From the IMG/VR virus record IMGVR_UViG_3300044712_002167, positions 1 through 44,752 of that record: a stretch of DNA of 44,752 bases. One strand, 5' to 3'. How positions within the stretch are numbered: position 1 is the stretch's first letter; every line of letters begins with the position of its first letter. Both the position numbers and the translations under genes were made by a program. Under the pieces are notes generated by a model that made no database searches, was not told the origin of the DNA, and saw only the letters and a list, made by a program, of their open reading frames with translations. Below are positions 1-6,921 of the stretch, piece by piece. This DNA comes from a virus.

Positions 1-127
1 GCGACCGCACCGCCGCCGAGACCGCCCGCGACCAGGCGCAGACCGCCGCCGCCCAGGCGCAGGCGGTAACCCAGACCTATCGGTTCCCGGCGGTCACCGG
101 CAGCGGTGATGCGGTGGTTCTGGCCAC
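1..127. repeat. Exact terminal direct repeat (copy 1 of 2)
   Basis: These 127 bases are identical to positions 44626-44752. Both copies lie in the same tail-fibre reading frame, and joining them makes one uninterrupted gene. The simplest reading is a circular molecule opened at an arbitrary point by a de Bruijn assembler using k=127, not a biological terminal redundancy. The unique length is then 44,625 bp. Confidence 0.95.
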
Positions 128-386
128 CGGCAGCGGGCTCGCCAGCCTGACCGCCGGCACCACCCTGATCTGGCTGGCCGGGGCCGCCAACACCGGGGCG
201 GTGACCGTGGCCGTGGACGGTGTGGCGGCCAAACCGCTCAAATCCGGGGCCGGCGCCGCCCTGACCGCCGGCGCGATCGCCAGCGGCCAGCTCCTGGAGG
301 CGGTCTACACCGGCGCCGAGTTCCGCCTGGTCGGGGCCGCCGCCGCGGTGTCCGGCGACAGCAATTCCTATCTGTTCTCTCTCTGA
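1..386 (+). CDS. Tail fibre / tail-tip protein, C-terminal part (continues from 44253)
   Basis: This is the 3' part of a gene that starts at 44253 and crosses the circle junction; the first full codon here is at 3. The joined protein is 252 residues. The part in this stretch begins with the end of an Ala-rich helical segment and continues as a Gly/Ala/Val-rich, probably beta-structured domain ending in SYLFSL. Such Ala-Ser-Thr repeats are known from lambda Stf-like side fibres and fibre shafts. It is followed after 13 bp by the next tail gene, which has its GAGGAG ribosome site at this gene's stop. The structural role is inferred from position and composition; no receptor-binding fold is recognised. 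Confidence 0.75.
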   Translation, partial: DRTAAETARDQAQTAAAQAQAVTQTYRFPAVTGSGDAVVLATGSGLASLTAGTTLIWLAGAANTGAVTVAVDGVAAKPLKSGAGAALTAGAIASGQLLEAVYTGAEFRLVGAAAAVSGDSNSYLFSL

Positions 387-399
387 GGAGCCCTCCCCC

Positions 400-1092
400 G
401 TGGCCGCAAACCCCCTGCACATCGCCGCCTGGCGCGACCAGATCACCCAGATCGTCCCCAACCACTCGACCCGCGCCCAGGTGCTCTGGACCCCCGGCAG
501 CAGCGGCAGCCGGGTCCACGCGATTGCCGTCGCCAACAGCTACAACGGGGCGCTCACGTTCAATCTGGCGCTCGGCAAGGTGGTTACCAAGGCGGCGACC
601 GCGACCACTGGCGCTATGGCGACGACGAGCGGAACCACGATCACCCGCGCCTCGGGCTCCTGGGTGACCGATTTCACCCCGCCCGCGTTTGGCGGAGCAA
701 ACCCCTCCGGCGTCGGGCTGGTAGCCGGCGAAATGTTGACGCTCCTGGACGCAACCGCGGCGACCAACCGGGGCGTGATGGCCCGACTGTCGAGTTTTAC
801 CGCGACCGCTCTGGTATTTCCGGCGGCCACGTTCGGCACCAACGAGGCAATTCCGGACGGCGCGAGGATCGCGCTGGTCGGGCGGGTTTATTCGGCCTCC
901 CTGGCGGCGCAGGCCGGCTACGTTTCGATTTCTGCCCAGAACCTGCTCTACGCCACGGCGATCAACTGGCTGGCCGATCGTCCGGATACCTCGATCGTGC
1001 TCGACGCCAATACGGTATTGCTGGGTTGGGCCGGCGCCGCCGTAAACGCCGCCAACAGTATCGACGTGACCGTGATCGGGGGGGATTACTGA
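400..1092 (+). CDS. Hypothetical tail-region protein
   Basis: A 230-residue protein starting with GTG at 400 behind a good GAGGAG site. It is rich in Ala, Thr, Val and Gly with no cysteine pairs, signal peptide or membrane segment, as expected of a beta-rich virion protein. The stop overlaps the ATG of the next gene (TGATG), so the two are probably translationally coupled. It lies between the Ala-rich fibre and the putative receptor-binding protein, so a role in the distal tail or fibre is likely. I do not recognise the family. Confidence 0.65.
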   Translation: MAANPLHIAAWRDQITQIVPNHSTRAQVLWTPGSSGSRVHAIAVANSYNGALTFNLALGKVVTKAATATTGAMATTSGTTITRASGSWVTDFTPPAFGGANPSGVGLVAGEMLTLLDATAATNRGVMARLSSFTATALVFPAATFGTNEAIPDGARIALVGRVYSASLAAQAGYVSISAQNLLYATAINWLADRPDTSIVLDANTVLLGWAGAAVNAANSIDVTVIGGDY

Positions 1093-2363
1093 TGTCGCGC
1101 CTCTCCGCAATCCCGCCGCAACACCTCGGCCTCCCGCACGTCCCGGTGATGGCTCGGGCGCAATCCAACCCGCTGATCACCACCTCTGATCCGATCCTCG
1201 GATACATCCCAGTCGATTTCACCGGCTGGTCTGCGGCGAATTGCGGGGGGCTGTCGGCGGTGACGTGGGCGCCGTTGACGGATCGGCTCACGCCGGATGG
1301 GCGGTTGTTCACCACGTCCCCGAGCGGGAAATACTGGGCGACTTACACCGTCGATGGGCTGTCGATGTCATTGGATAAGGATGTTGCAGCGGCAAGCGTC
1401 AGGTCCGGACTTTATACTTGCACGGGTGCATTCTACCATGCCGCCAGCGGGAAGGTTATTTTCAAGGACGTTAATAACGCCACATCTGGGCCTTACTATG
1501 CGGGAACCTACGATCCGTCAACTTGCGGAACTGTTGGCGCAACGGCAGCTTCATTTAACAGCAGTACGGTGATCTACGATAGTGGGTCAGGGCAAACGAA
1601 CACCAACAGAATATTGCCGATGAAGGGCGGAAACTGGATCGTCGCAAATCCAAGAAATTATTACGGGACTGACCCGTACTATTTGCGACCGGAGTATATT
1701 CAGACTAATGATGCTGCTACATCAGAGGTCTCGTATAATTATGTTTCGGTCACAGCGTACGACAACAACGAGTACAACCTATCCCTCATCCGACTGTCGG
1801 AAACAAAGGCTGTTCTGACGTATCCGTATATGAGCGCTACCGGAACTTGGGCAAAGGGTGTTGTATGGGATGATGGCTCTTTCGGAACGACGCAGAGTAA
1901 TTATTATGATTATTTGGTCATGGGCAGCGCCTTTCAATCTTGGAATGGCTCCCTATACTTTGCGATTTCGTCAACATTAATCGGAACGTTCTCTTCGACG
2001 ACGGGAAACTATCTCAGCATCGCTGACGTGAACGGGTCTTCCATCGGGTATCGCTGCTCCCCGACATACACTGCCAGCCCCCTGGGGAATGGCTACACCA
2101 CCATGGGTATTCGCCTGTCTGAAAACACTTTCTTCGCTCTCGCGTGGCCGACAGCAGGAGGAACAGTCTACGGATGTGTGATGACGTTCAACACGTCAAA
2201 CAACACGATTACTACGGGCTCTTGGCAGTCTCTCGGGTCAGTCTCGGCTACAGGCACCACACACGGCTACCCAGTAGCGATCAATCTCCCCGGGAACAAA
2301 GTATTCCTGTGGTTTAAGTGCGCCAATAGCTCGTATTACATCATCCTCAAAGGTGCCGCATGA
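1092..2363 (+). CDS. Putative receptor-binding / tail tip adhesin
   Basis: A 423-residue protein starting at the ATG that overlaps the upstream stop. From about residue 90 it is rich in Tyr, Asn, Ser, Thr and Gly with short repeating beta-strand-like segments and very few charges, typical of phage adhesins. Codon usage changes visibly here: from about 1,380 to 2,300 A/T-ending codons (aat, tat, att) are common, unlike the GC3-rich flanking genes, which suggests recent acquisition. It sits between fibre and fibre-assembly-like genes, the usual place for host-range determinants. Receptor binding is inference from composition and position; I see no diagnostic motif. Confidence 0.6.
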   Translation: MSRLSAIPPQHLGLPHVPVMARAQSNPLITTSDPILGYIPVDFTGWSAANCGGLSAVTWAPLTDRLTPDGRLFTTSPSGKYWATYTVDGLSMSLDKDVAAASVRSGLYTCTGAFYHAASGKVIFKDVNNATSGPYYAGTYDPSTCGTVGATAASFNSSTVIYDSGSGQTNTNRILPMKGGNWIVANPRNYYGTDPYYLRPEYIQTNDAATSEVSYNYVSVTAYDNNEYNLSLIRLSETKAVLTYPYMSATGTWAKGVVWDDGSFGTTQSNYYDYLVMGSAFQSWNGSLYFAISSTLIGTFSSTTGNYLSIADVNGSSIGYRCSPTYTASPLGNGYTTMGIRLSENTFFALAWPTAGGTVYGCVMTFNTSNNTITTGSWQSLGSVSATGTTHGYPVAINLPGNKVFLWFKCANSSYYIILKGAA

Positions 2364-3028
2364 GCCAGTCGATTTGCGCTATTCTTTCTTCTGACGGATC
2401 GGTTCTGGCCTCGCAGCCGAATGCCCCGCTGGAGATCGCGCACGTAGCCCCAGCGGAGTGGGGCGCGGTGTCGTGGCCGGATGGCTATCGTCGGGTTCCG
2501 ATTGTTCGTGAGCCCGAGAGCGCGTTCGACCCACGGACGCAGGAGCTGGTAACCGAGACCGTGGTCGCGGAGGATCAATCGTCGGTCACGATCCGGCGGG
2601 TTCCGGTGCCGCTGTCTGCTGACCAGATTGCGGCAAACCTCGCCAGCGCTCGCAGTGAGGCCCTGACCCGGATCGACGCCGAGGCCGAGAGCTGCCGGGC
2701 GCAGTTCGTCACTCCCGGCAGCGGACAGGCGATGAGCTATCTGCTCAAGGCCAGTCAAGCGAGGGCGGTGCTGGCCGGCGCGACCCAGGCCCCGGTGCTG
2801 GCCGGACTGGTCGGGGTCGAGATCAACCCTGCCACCGGTGCGGTGTGCGCCTCGCTCCAGGAGGTGGCGGCGGTGGTTGCGGCGCAGGCCGACGCCTGGG
2901 AGGCGATCGAGGGGCAGATCGACGCGCTGCGCCGCGGGGGCAAACTGTCCGTGGGGGGCGCGCCCGACGTGGGGGCGGTTGACGCGGTGTTTCCGATCGC
3001 GTGGCCGACAACCACGTCGTCGACCTGA
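2360..3028 (+). CDS. Putative tail fibre assembly-like protein
   Basis: A 222-residue protein that starts at an ATG overlapping the adhesin stop (ATGA). The first 80 residues are beta-rich; residues 90-215 are mostly helical with many Ala and Glu (LASARSEALTRIDAEAES and EAIEGQIDALRRGG). This layout, a small N-terminal domain followed by an Ala-rich helical part directly after an adhesin gene, resembles DUF4376/fibre-assembly proteins of lambdoid phages. The assignment rests on layout only. Its 3' end overlaps the next gene by 28 bp. Confidence 0.45.
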   Translation: MSQSICAILSSDGSVLASQPNAPLEIAHVAPAEWGAVSWPDGYRRVPIVREPESAFDPRTQELVTETVVAEDQSSVTIRRVPVPLSADQIAANLASARSEALTRIDAEAESCRAQFVTPGSGQAMSYLLKASQARAVLAGATQAPVLAGLVGVEINPATGAVCASLQEVAAVVAAQADAWEAIEGQIDALRRGGKLSVGGAPDVGAVDAVFPIAWPTTTSST

Positions 3029-3414
3029 GTCGGCTCTCTCAACAAATTGTCACGATTATATGGAACCCGCACATGAGCCCTGCCCGCCCGACATTTGCGA
3101 CGCTGTTCGACGCGTTGAATCGCCTTTCAGAGCAGGTTGGTGAGGTCTCTGCAAGTCAGGTCGCCATCAAGGATGTTTTGGAACATCACATCACCCAGGA
3201 GGGTGATTCCCTTGAACGGGTGGCGGGAGCCATTACGGAACGTCTCCAAGCCCTTGATGGCCGGATCGACCAAATCGAGCAGGCCCTCGCTTTTGCCCGA
3301 GGCGGCTGGAAGGCCGCCCTGGGGATTGGCGGCGCGGTCGCAACTGTCATCGGCGCAGCGGCGTGGATCGCCGATGCATTGCATATTTCCATCAACTGGC
3401 CGGGAAGGGGATAA
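3001..3414 (+). CDS. Coiled-coil plus C-terminal membrane segment protein (lysis cassette, XhlA-like layout)
   Basis: A 137-residue protein. Residues about 35-95 form a likely coiled coil with regularly spaced Leu/Ile/Val, and residues about 103-125 form one hydrophobic membrane segment, followed by a short tail. This layout resembles XhlA-type and other lysis-associated proteins. The gene sits directly before the endolysin. The GTG at 3001 overlaps the upstream gene; ATG 3073 in the same frame is an alternative start giving 113 residues. The stop TAA is 4 bp before the endolysin ATG. It could be a spanin-like or anchoring protein; function is inferred. Confidence 0.5.
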   Translation: MADNHVVDLSRLSQQIVTIIWNPHMSPARPTFATLFDALNRLSEQVGEVSASQVAIKDVLEHHITQEGDSLERVAGAITERLQALDGRIDQIEQALAFARGGWKAALGIGGAVATVIGAAAWIADALHISINWPGRG

Positions 3415-3418
3415 TGTC

Positions 3419-4048
3419 ATGTTGGACAGTAGCATCACCCTCGATCAGGTTCGCCAGCTGGCGCCACGGGCTCGCGACATTTATTTGCAGGCATTCGCCC
3501 ACGCTGGGGATGCTCTCGCGCCCTATGGCGTGTTGGAGACCGGGCTGCGGGCAGCTCATTTCATGGCTCAGGTGCTGCACGAAACCGGCGGCCTGACTGT
3601 GCTGGTCGAGAACCTGAACTACACCACGCCTGAGCGGCTGATGGCGGTGTGGCCGATACGTTTTCGCAGTATCGGGGCGGCGCAGCCTTACGTTCGTGCC
3701 CCAGAGGCGCTTGCCAACGCCGTCTACGCCAACCGCATGGGCAACGGCTCTCCGGAGAGCGGCGACGGTTGGGCGTATCGGGGGCGAGGGTTGATCCAGC
3801 TCACCGGGCGCGAGAGCTACGCCCGGTTCGGCGCGCACCTGGGGATCGATCTGGTCGAATACCCCGACCTCGCGACCGACCCCCGCTATAGCCTGCGGAT
3901 CGCCGGGGCCGAGTGGGATGCCGGCGGCTGCAACGCCAAGGCGGATGACGACGACGTGAGCGGCATCACCCGCGCGATCAATGGCGGGCTGATCGGGCTC
4001 TCGGAGCGGCGGGAGTGGCTCGCCCGGACCAAGCAAATCTGGTGTTGA
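3419..4048 (+). CDS. Endolysin, glycoside hydrolase family 19 (chitinase-like muramidase)
   Basis: A 209-residue cell-wall hydrolase that should cleave the glycan of peptidoglycan at the end of infection. The GH19 signature is clear: AQVLHETGGL at residues 50-59 with the likely catalytic acid Glu55, a second acidic residue Glu64, and YRGRGLIQLTG at 120-130, which lines the substrate groove in this family. No signal peptide is visible, so release should depend on the holin downstream. The length is normal for a single-domain phage GH19 enzyme without a wall-binding module. The stop overlaps an in-frame start of the holin gene (TGATG). Confidence 0.88.
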   Translation: MLDSSITLDQVRQLAPRARDIYLQAFAHAGDALAPYGVLETGLRAAHFMAQVLHETGGLTVLVENLNYTTPERLMAVWPIRFRSIGAAQPYVRAPEALANAVYANRMGNGSPESGDGWAYRGRGLIQLTGRESYARFGAHLGIDLVEYPDLATDPRYSLRIAGAEWDAGGCNAKADDDDVSGITRAINGGLIGLSERREWLARTKQIWC

Positions 4049-4059
4049 TGGAGGTGAAA

Positions 4060-4461
4060 ATGTTTGCTGCCCTGCTGCCCTTGCTGACCCCGCTGATCGG
4101 CCGCCTGGTCGATTTGATCCCCGACCCGGTTGCCCGGGAGAAGGAGCGGGCCGCCGCGATCGCCCAGTTGACCACGCAACTGATGCAGGCCGACGCCGGC
4201 CAGAGTGAGATCAACCGCGCCGAGGCCGGCCATGCCAGCCTGTTCGTCGCCGGCTGGCGCCCGTTCATCGGCTGGGTCTGCGGAGCCGCCCTGGCCTATC
4301 AATATGTGCTGGTCCCGCTCGGAATGTGGTTCGCGTTCTTGGCCGGCCACCCGCTGCCCAAACCCCCGACCCTCGACGACACCCTGTGGCAGCTCATGTT
4401 CGGGATGTTGGGAATGGGCGCGCTGCGCTCGATCGACAAGGCGGTTGACCGGAGGAAGTGA
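4060..4461 (+). CDS. Holin, three-TM type
   Basis: A 133-residue membrane protein with hydrophobic segments at the N-terminus (FAALLPLLTPLIGRLV), the middle (FIGWVCGAALAYQYVLVPLG) and near the C-terminus (LMFGMLGMGAL). The charged stretch REKERAAAIAQLT lies between the first two. This matches the Holin_3TMs layout (PF11351). I chose ATG 4060 because GGAGG stands 5 bp upstream; ATG 4048 in the same frame adds MEVK and overlaps the endolysin stop. Two starts five codons apart recall the lambda S107/S105 pair. It is the last gene of the late operon before attP. Confidence 0.75.
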   Translation: MFAALLPLLTPLIGRLVDLIPDPVAREKERAAAIAQLTTQLMQADAGQSEINRAEAGHASLFVAGWRPFIGWVCGAALAYQYVLVPLGMWFAFLAGHPLPKPPTLDDTLWQLMFGMLGMGALRSIDKAVDRRK

Positions 4462-4465
4462 AGTT

Positions 4466-4500
4466 GGGGCGGGTTCGGAGGAAGGCCTACGGCCCGCCCC
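4466..4500 (+). terminator. GC-rich hairpin after the late operon
   Basis: Arms GGGGCGGG (4466-4473) and CCCGCCCC (4493-4500) pair perfectly over 8 bp with a 19-nt loop, 4 bp after the holin stop. No U-tract follows, so intrinsic termination is doubtful. It may mark the end of late transcription before attP. Confidence 0.35.
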
Positions 4501-4513
4501 CTGCCCTCTCAAC

Positions 4514-4706
4514 GTCTAGCCTTTGCCTGTAACCCATTGATTTTGCACTCGTGAACGTAACGAGAAACAGGCTAGATGGACGTTGATTTTATTACAAAGT
4601 CATCCTTCTCTTAATCAGCGGGCCGAAGGTTCGAGTCCTTCATCACCCACCATCTTTTCAATGACTTAGCTGTCTCATCCTGAAAAGTCTAGCCTTTGGT
4701 CTAGCC
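4514..4706. repeat. Arm-type repeats GTCTAGCC flanking the attP core
   Basis: The motif GTCTAGCC occurs at 4514-4521, 4687-4694 and 4699-4706. An inverted TCTAGCC (as GGCTAGA) lies at 4570-4576. Two copies continue with CTTTG. They lie on both sides of the tRNA-derived core, as arm-type integrase or accessory-factor binding sites do in lambda-type attP. The function is inferred from arrangement. Confidence 0.6.
4608..4652 (+). other. attP core: 3' half of tRNA-Lys (anticodon CTT)
   Basis: The segment reads as the end of a tRNA: loop CTCTTAA (4608-4614, anticodon CTT), stem TCAGC, a short variable region, T-arm GAAGG-TTCGAGT-CCTTC, acceptor strand ATCACCC, discriminator A and CCA ending at 4652. 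The bases 5' of the loop (TCCTT) cannot pair with TCAGC and there is no D-arm, so this is not a working tRNA gene. It is the shared core through which an integrase recombines with a host tRNA-Lys gene and restores its 3' end. It lies 74 bp from the end of int. Confidence 0.85.
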
Positions 4707-4725
4707 TGGGTGTGGGTTGTTTTGT

Positions 4726-5781
4726 TCACGGTTGTTTCGCGTCGGACTTTTTCGCGACCCGTTTTTGCTGTGCCTCCCTCGCTTCCGTGCTGGACGGCCT
4801 GACGTAAACCCGCAGCACATTTGAGCTGGAGTGGCCGGACATCGCCCTCAATTCTGTGTCGGTTGCGCCGCCGGCCCCCATTTCAGTCAGGGCCGTGCGA
4901 CGCAGGTCGCGGAACTGGAGGGTCTCCGGCAGCTCCGCCAGAGCGCGAATGCGCGCGAATTCGTGGCGGAAAAAATCCGGCTGGTATGGCTTCTGGGTGC
5001 CCCGACAGACGATCACCTGGACTGCGCGACGTTCCATCGCTGACAGGCGAGCCGCCATGGCCGGCGTCAGTGCCGCGTAGACCGACGCTCCGGTTTTGCT
5101 CTGCCGCAGCGTGAACCCCTGGCCGTCGAACTCCGTCCAGGTGAGCCGCAGCACGTCCCCTTGGCGCTGTCCGATATCGTAGGCCAGCTCGACGGCCAGA
5201 CCCAGGGCCGGCTCTCCGTCGGCGTTGGCCGCCTCAACAAATGCCGAGACTTGCTCTGGGCTCCAAACTGCGGTTCGGGCGGCCGTGCCCTTGATCCTCA
5301 TGCCGCGCGCGGGATTGTCGGAGCGCCAACCGCTGTCGTAGGCAAACCCCAGCAGGAGCCGCCAAACCCGCATCATGGACGAGGCCATGCTTTCGCCGTG
5401 CCGCTTCCGCAGCCCGTCATACATATCGACGCACTCGGCCCGAGTGATCAACGCGACGACGGTTTGGCCCGCTTTCTCGCGGAATCTCTCCAGGATATTT
5501 CGGTAGTCCTTTTGAGTTTTAGGGGCTAAATCGATAAAAGACGGGCTGGATAGGTACTTACTTATCAATACTGCGATCGTTGCGACTTCTTCTGTAGGTA
5601 AATTAGCTCGCTTCCGCTCAGCGTCGAGTCGGGTATTTATTTCTTGGGCTTTTCTCGATGCCTCGTTTAAATCCTTCCCAAGAGCCAGAGATTTGAACCC
5701 AAGGGACTTGGCTCCAGCGCTCGGAACCCAATACCACTGTCGCTTTATTTTATGCAAATAGCGAACTTTGAGCGTCACCAT
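4726..5781 (-). CDS. int: Tyrosine site-specific integrase
   Basis: A 351-residue phage integrase that should recombine attP with a host tRNA-Lys gene. An N-terminal arm-binding domain (residues 1-60) is followed by a SAM-like core-binding domain (65-165) and the catalytic domain. Catalytic residues visible are Arg206 (GQRQGDVLRLTW), Lys229 (LRQSKTG), Arg294 (RDLRRT), His317 (SGHSSS) and Tyr326 (RVYVRP). The usual His of HxxR is Arg291 here. I chose ATG 5781, which overlaps the upstream HTH gene by 7 bp; longer in-frame starts only add translated xis antisense. It is the last gene of the leftward operon and points at attP. Confidence 0.93.
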   Translation of the reverse strand: MVTLKVRYLHKIKRQWYWVPSAGAKSLGFKSLALGKDLNEASRKAQEINTRLDAERKRANLPTEEVATIAVLISKYLSSPSFIDLAPKTQKDYRNILERFREKAGQTVVALITRAECVDMYDGLRKRHGESMASSMMRVWRLLLGFAYDSGWRSDNPARGMRIKGTAARTAVWSPEQVSAFVEAANADGEPALGLAVELAYDIGQRQGDVLRLTWTEFDGQGFTLRQSKTGASVYAALTPAMAARLSAMERRAVQVIVCRGTQKPYQPDFFRHEFARIRALAELPETLQFRDLRRTALTEMGAGGATDTELRAMSGHSSSNVLRVYVRPSSTEAREAQQKRVAKKSDAKQP

Positions 5782-6020
5782 TGGACCGATCCCAGACCTG
5801 AATCCTTCGGGGCCGGATTGTGATCGACGATTCCCGACCTGTGGTCGAGCCAGCGCTCGATCGCCGCCGAATCCCACCCCCGCAATATGGGGTCGCGGGA
5901 CGGGAACCCGACCGAGACCAATTCTCCCAGGCGTTTCCCGAACGTGCCGGCGCTCATGCCGAGCCGTCTGGCGACCGCGGCTGCGCTCCATATCCGCGGT
6001 GATATCTCGATTTTATTCAT
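5775..6020 (-). CDS. Small winged-HTH protein, probable excisionase / AlpA-like
   Basis: An 81-residue protein with a helix-turn-helix-like stretch (WSAAAVARRLGMSAGTF, residues 11-27) and a tryptophan-containing segment (LRGWDSAAIERWLDHR). It overlaps the integrase start by 7 bp and the methyltransferase end by 8 bp. Size, fold hints and position directly before int fit a recombination directionality factor or AlpA-type regulator. Excisionases diverge strongly, so the function is inferred from context. Confidence 0.6.
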   Translation of the reverse strand: MNKIEISPRIWSAAAVARRLGMSAGTFGKRLGELVSVGFPSRDPILRGWDSAAIERWLDHRSGIVDHNPAPKDSGLGSVQW

Positions 6021-6921
6021 TGTGCCGACCAGACCTCCGCGCCCCCCTGTGCTGAATCACGCCCTGCTCCGCCATAATCGCCCGGCCGATCAGCTCCGGG
6101 ATTTGCGGGACGACGGCGTTTCCGAGCGCCCGCAATCGGTCCACCCGGCCGGGAAACCCATCAACCACTCGACCCACGTCGGGTTCAGCAGGCCACCGAG
6201 GGTCTCCGAGAGAGGTCTGGAGTTCCGCTCCATCGTGGCTGGCGACGCTCTCCCAGAGCGCCAGTCTCGGCTGGTCGGGGTGGGAAACCGGACGGCCGTT
6301 TGCAAATCCACCCCCCCCTGGCGGGTCTCCGTCTGCGAGGGACCGGAGCCCGCCCGGGCCGTGGGTGTCGGCCAGAGACGAACCGCAGTCGCCAAACCGT
6401 CGCCCGATTTGGCCGTCAGCCCCGCCCGGTTGTGGTTCCCGTTCATGGTCGGGGTAGGCCACAATCCAGACGCGGTCCCGGCGGTGAGGGGCACCAACGG
6501 CGCTCGCCGGAACGCAATGCCATTCCGCGTCATGCCCGATCTCGGCCAGGTCCCCGAGAACCTCTCCCAGCCCCCGTCCAACGAGAGCTGAAACGTTCTC
6601 CAGGAGCGCGTAGGCCGGTCGTACCACGCGAACGGCGTCCACCAGGCGCCGGTAGAGTCCCGAACGGGCGCCGGATAGGCCGGCGCGGAGTCCGGCATTG
6701 GACACGTCCTGGCAGGGGAACCCACCGCACACCACATCCGCTATACCCTCCCGAAGCTGCATCGTGGCGATATCGTCGTGACAGGGGACGTTCGGCCAAT
6801 GCCGCGCCAGCGCCTTCCGGCAGAACGGGTCGATCTCGCAAAACCCGACCGTCCGCAGGCCGGCCCGCTCCAGACCCAGGCTGAATCCGCCGATTCCGGA
6901 AAACAGATCGAGGACCCGCAT
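6013..6921 (-). CDS. DNA (cytosine-5) methyltransferase
   Basis: A 302-residue C5-cytosine methyltransferase. The conserved blocks are in order: motif I LDLFSGIGGFS (residues 4-14, AdoMet binding), motif IV GGFPCQ with catalytic Cys70, motif VI LLENV (107-111), motif VIII with HRRDR, and motif X LRALGNAVVPQ near the C-terminus. The variable region between VIII and X is the target-recognition domain; its sequence specificity cannot be read. I chose the ATG that overlaps the PP-loop gene stop (TAATG). No cognate endonuclease is visible, so an orphan enzyme protecting phage DNA from host restriction is the likely role. Confidence 0.93.
   Translation of the reverse strand: MRVLDLFSGIGGFSLGLERAGLRTVGFCEIDPFCRKALARHWPNVPCHDDIATMQLREGIADVVCGGFPCQDVSNAGLRAGLSGARSGLYRRLVDAVRVVRPAYALLENVSALVGRGLGEVLGDLAEIGHDAEWHCVPASAVGAPHRRDRVWIVAYPDHEREPQPGGADGQIGRRFGDCGSSLADTHGPGGLRSLADGDPPGGGGFANGRPVSHPDQPRLALWESVASHDGAELQTSLGDPRWPAEPDVGRVVDGFPGRVDRLRALGNAVVPQIPELIGRAIMAEQGVIQHRGARRSGRHNE

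Noticed and set aside
4580-4660. A complete phage-encoded tRNA-Lys gene
   Set aside because: Only the anticodon loop onward is present; the 5' anticodon stem, D-arm and acceptor 5' strand are absent, so it is the attP core.
5782-5991. N-terminal extension of the integrase
   Set aside because: The extra 70 residues are antisense-frame translation of the excisionase-like gene; ATG 5781 fits the overlap pattern and the known domain start.
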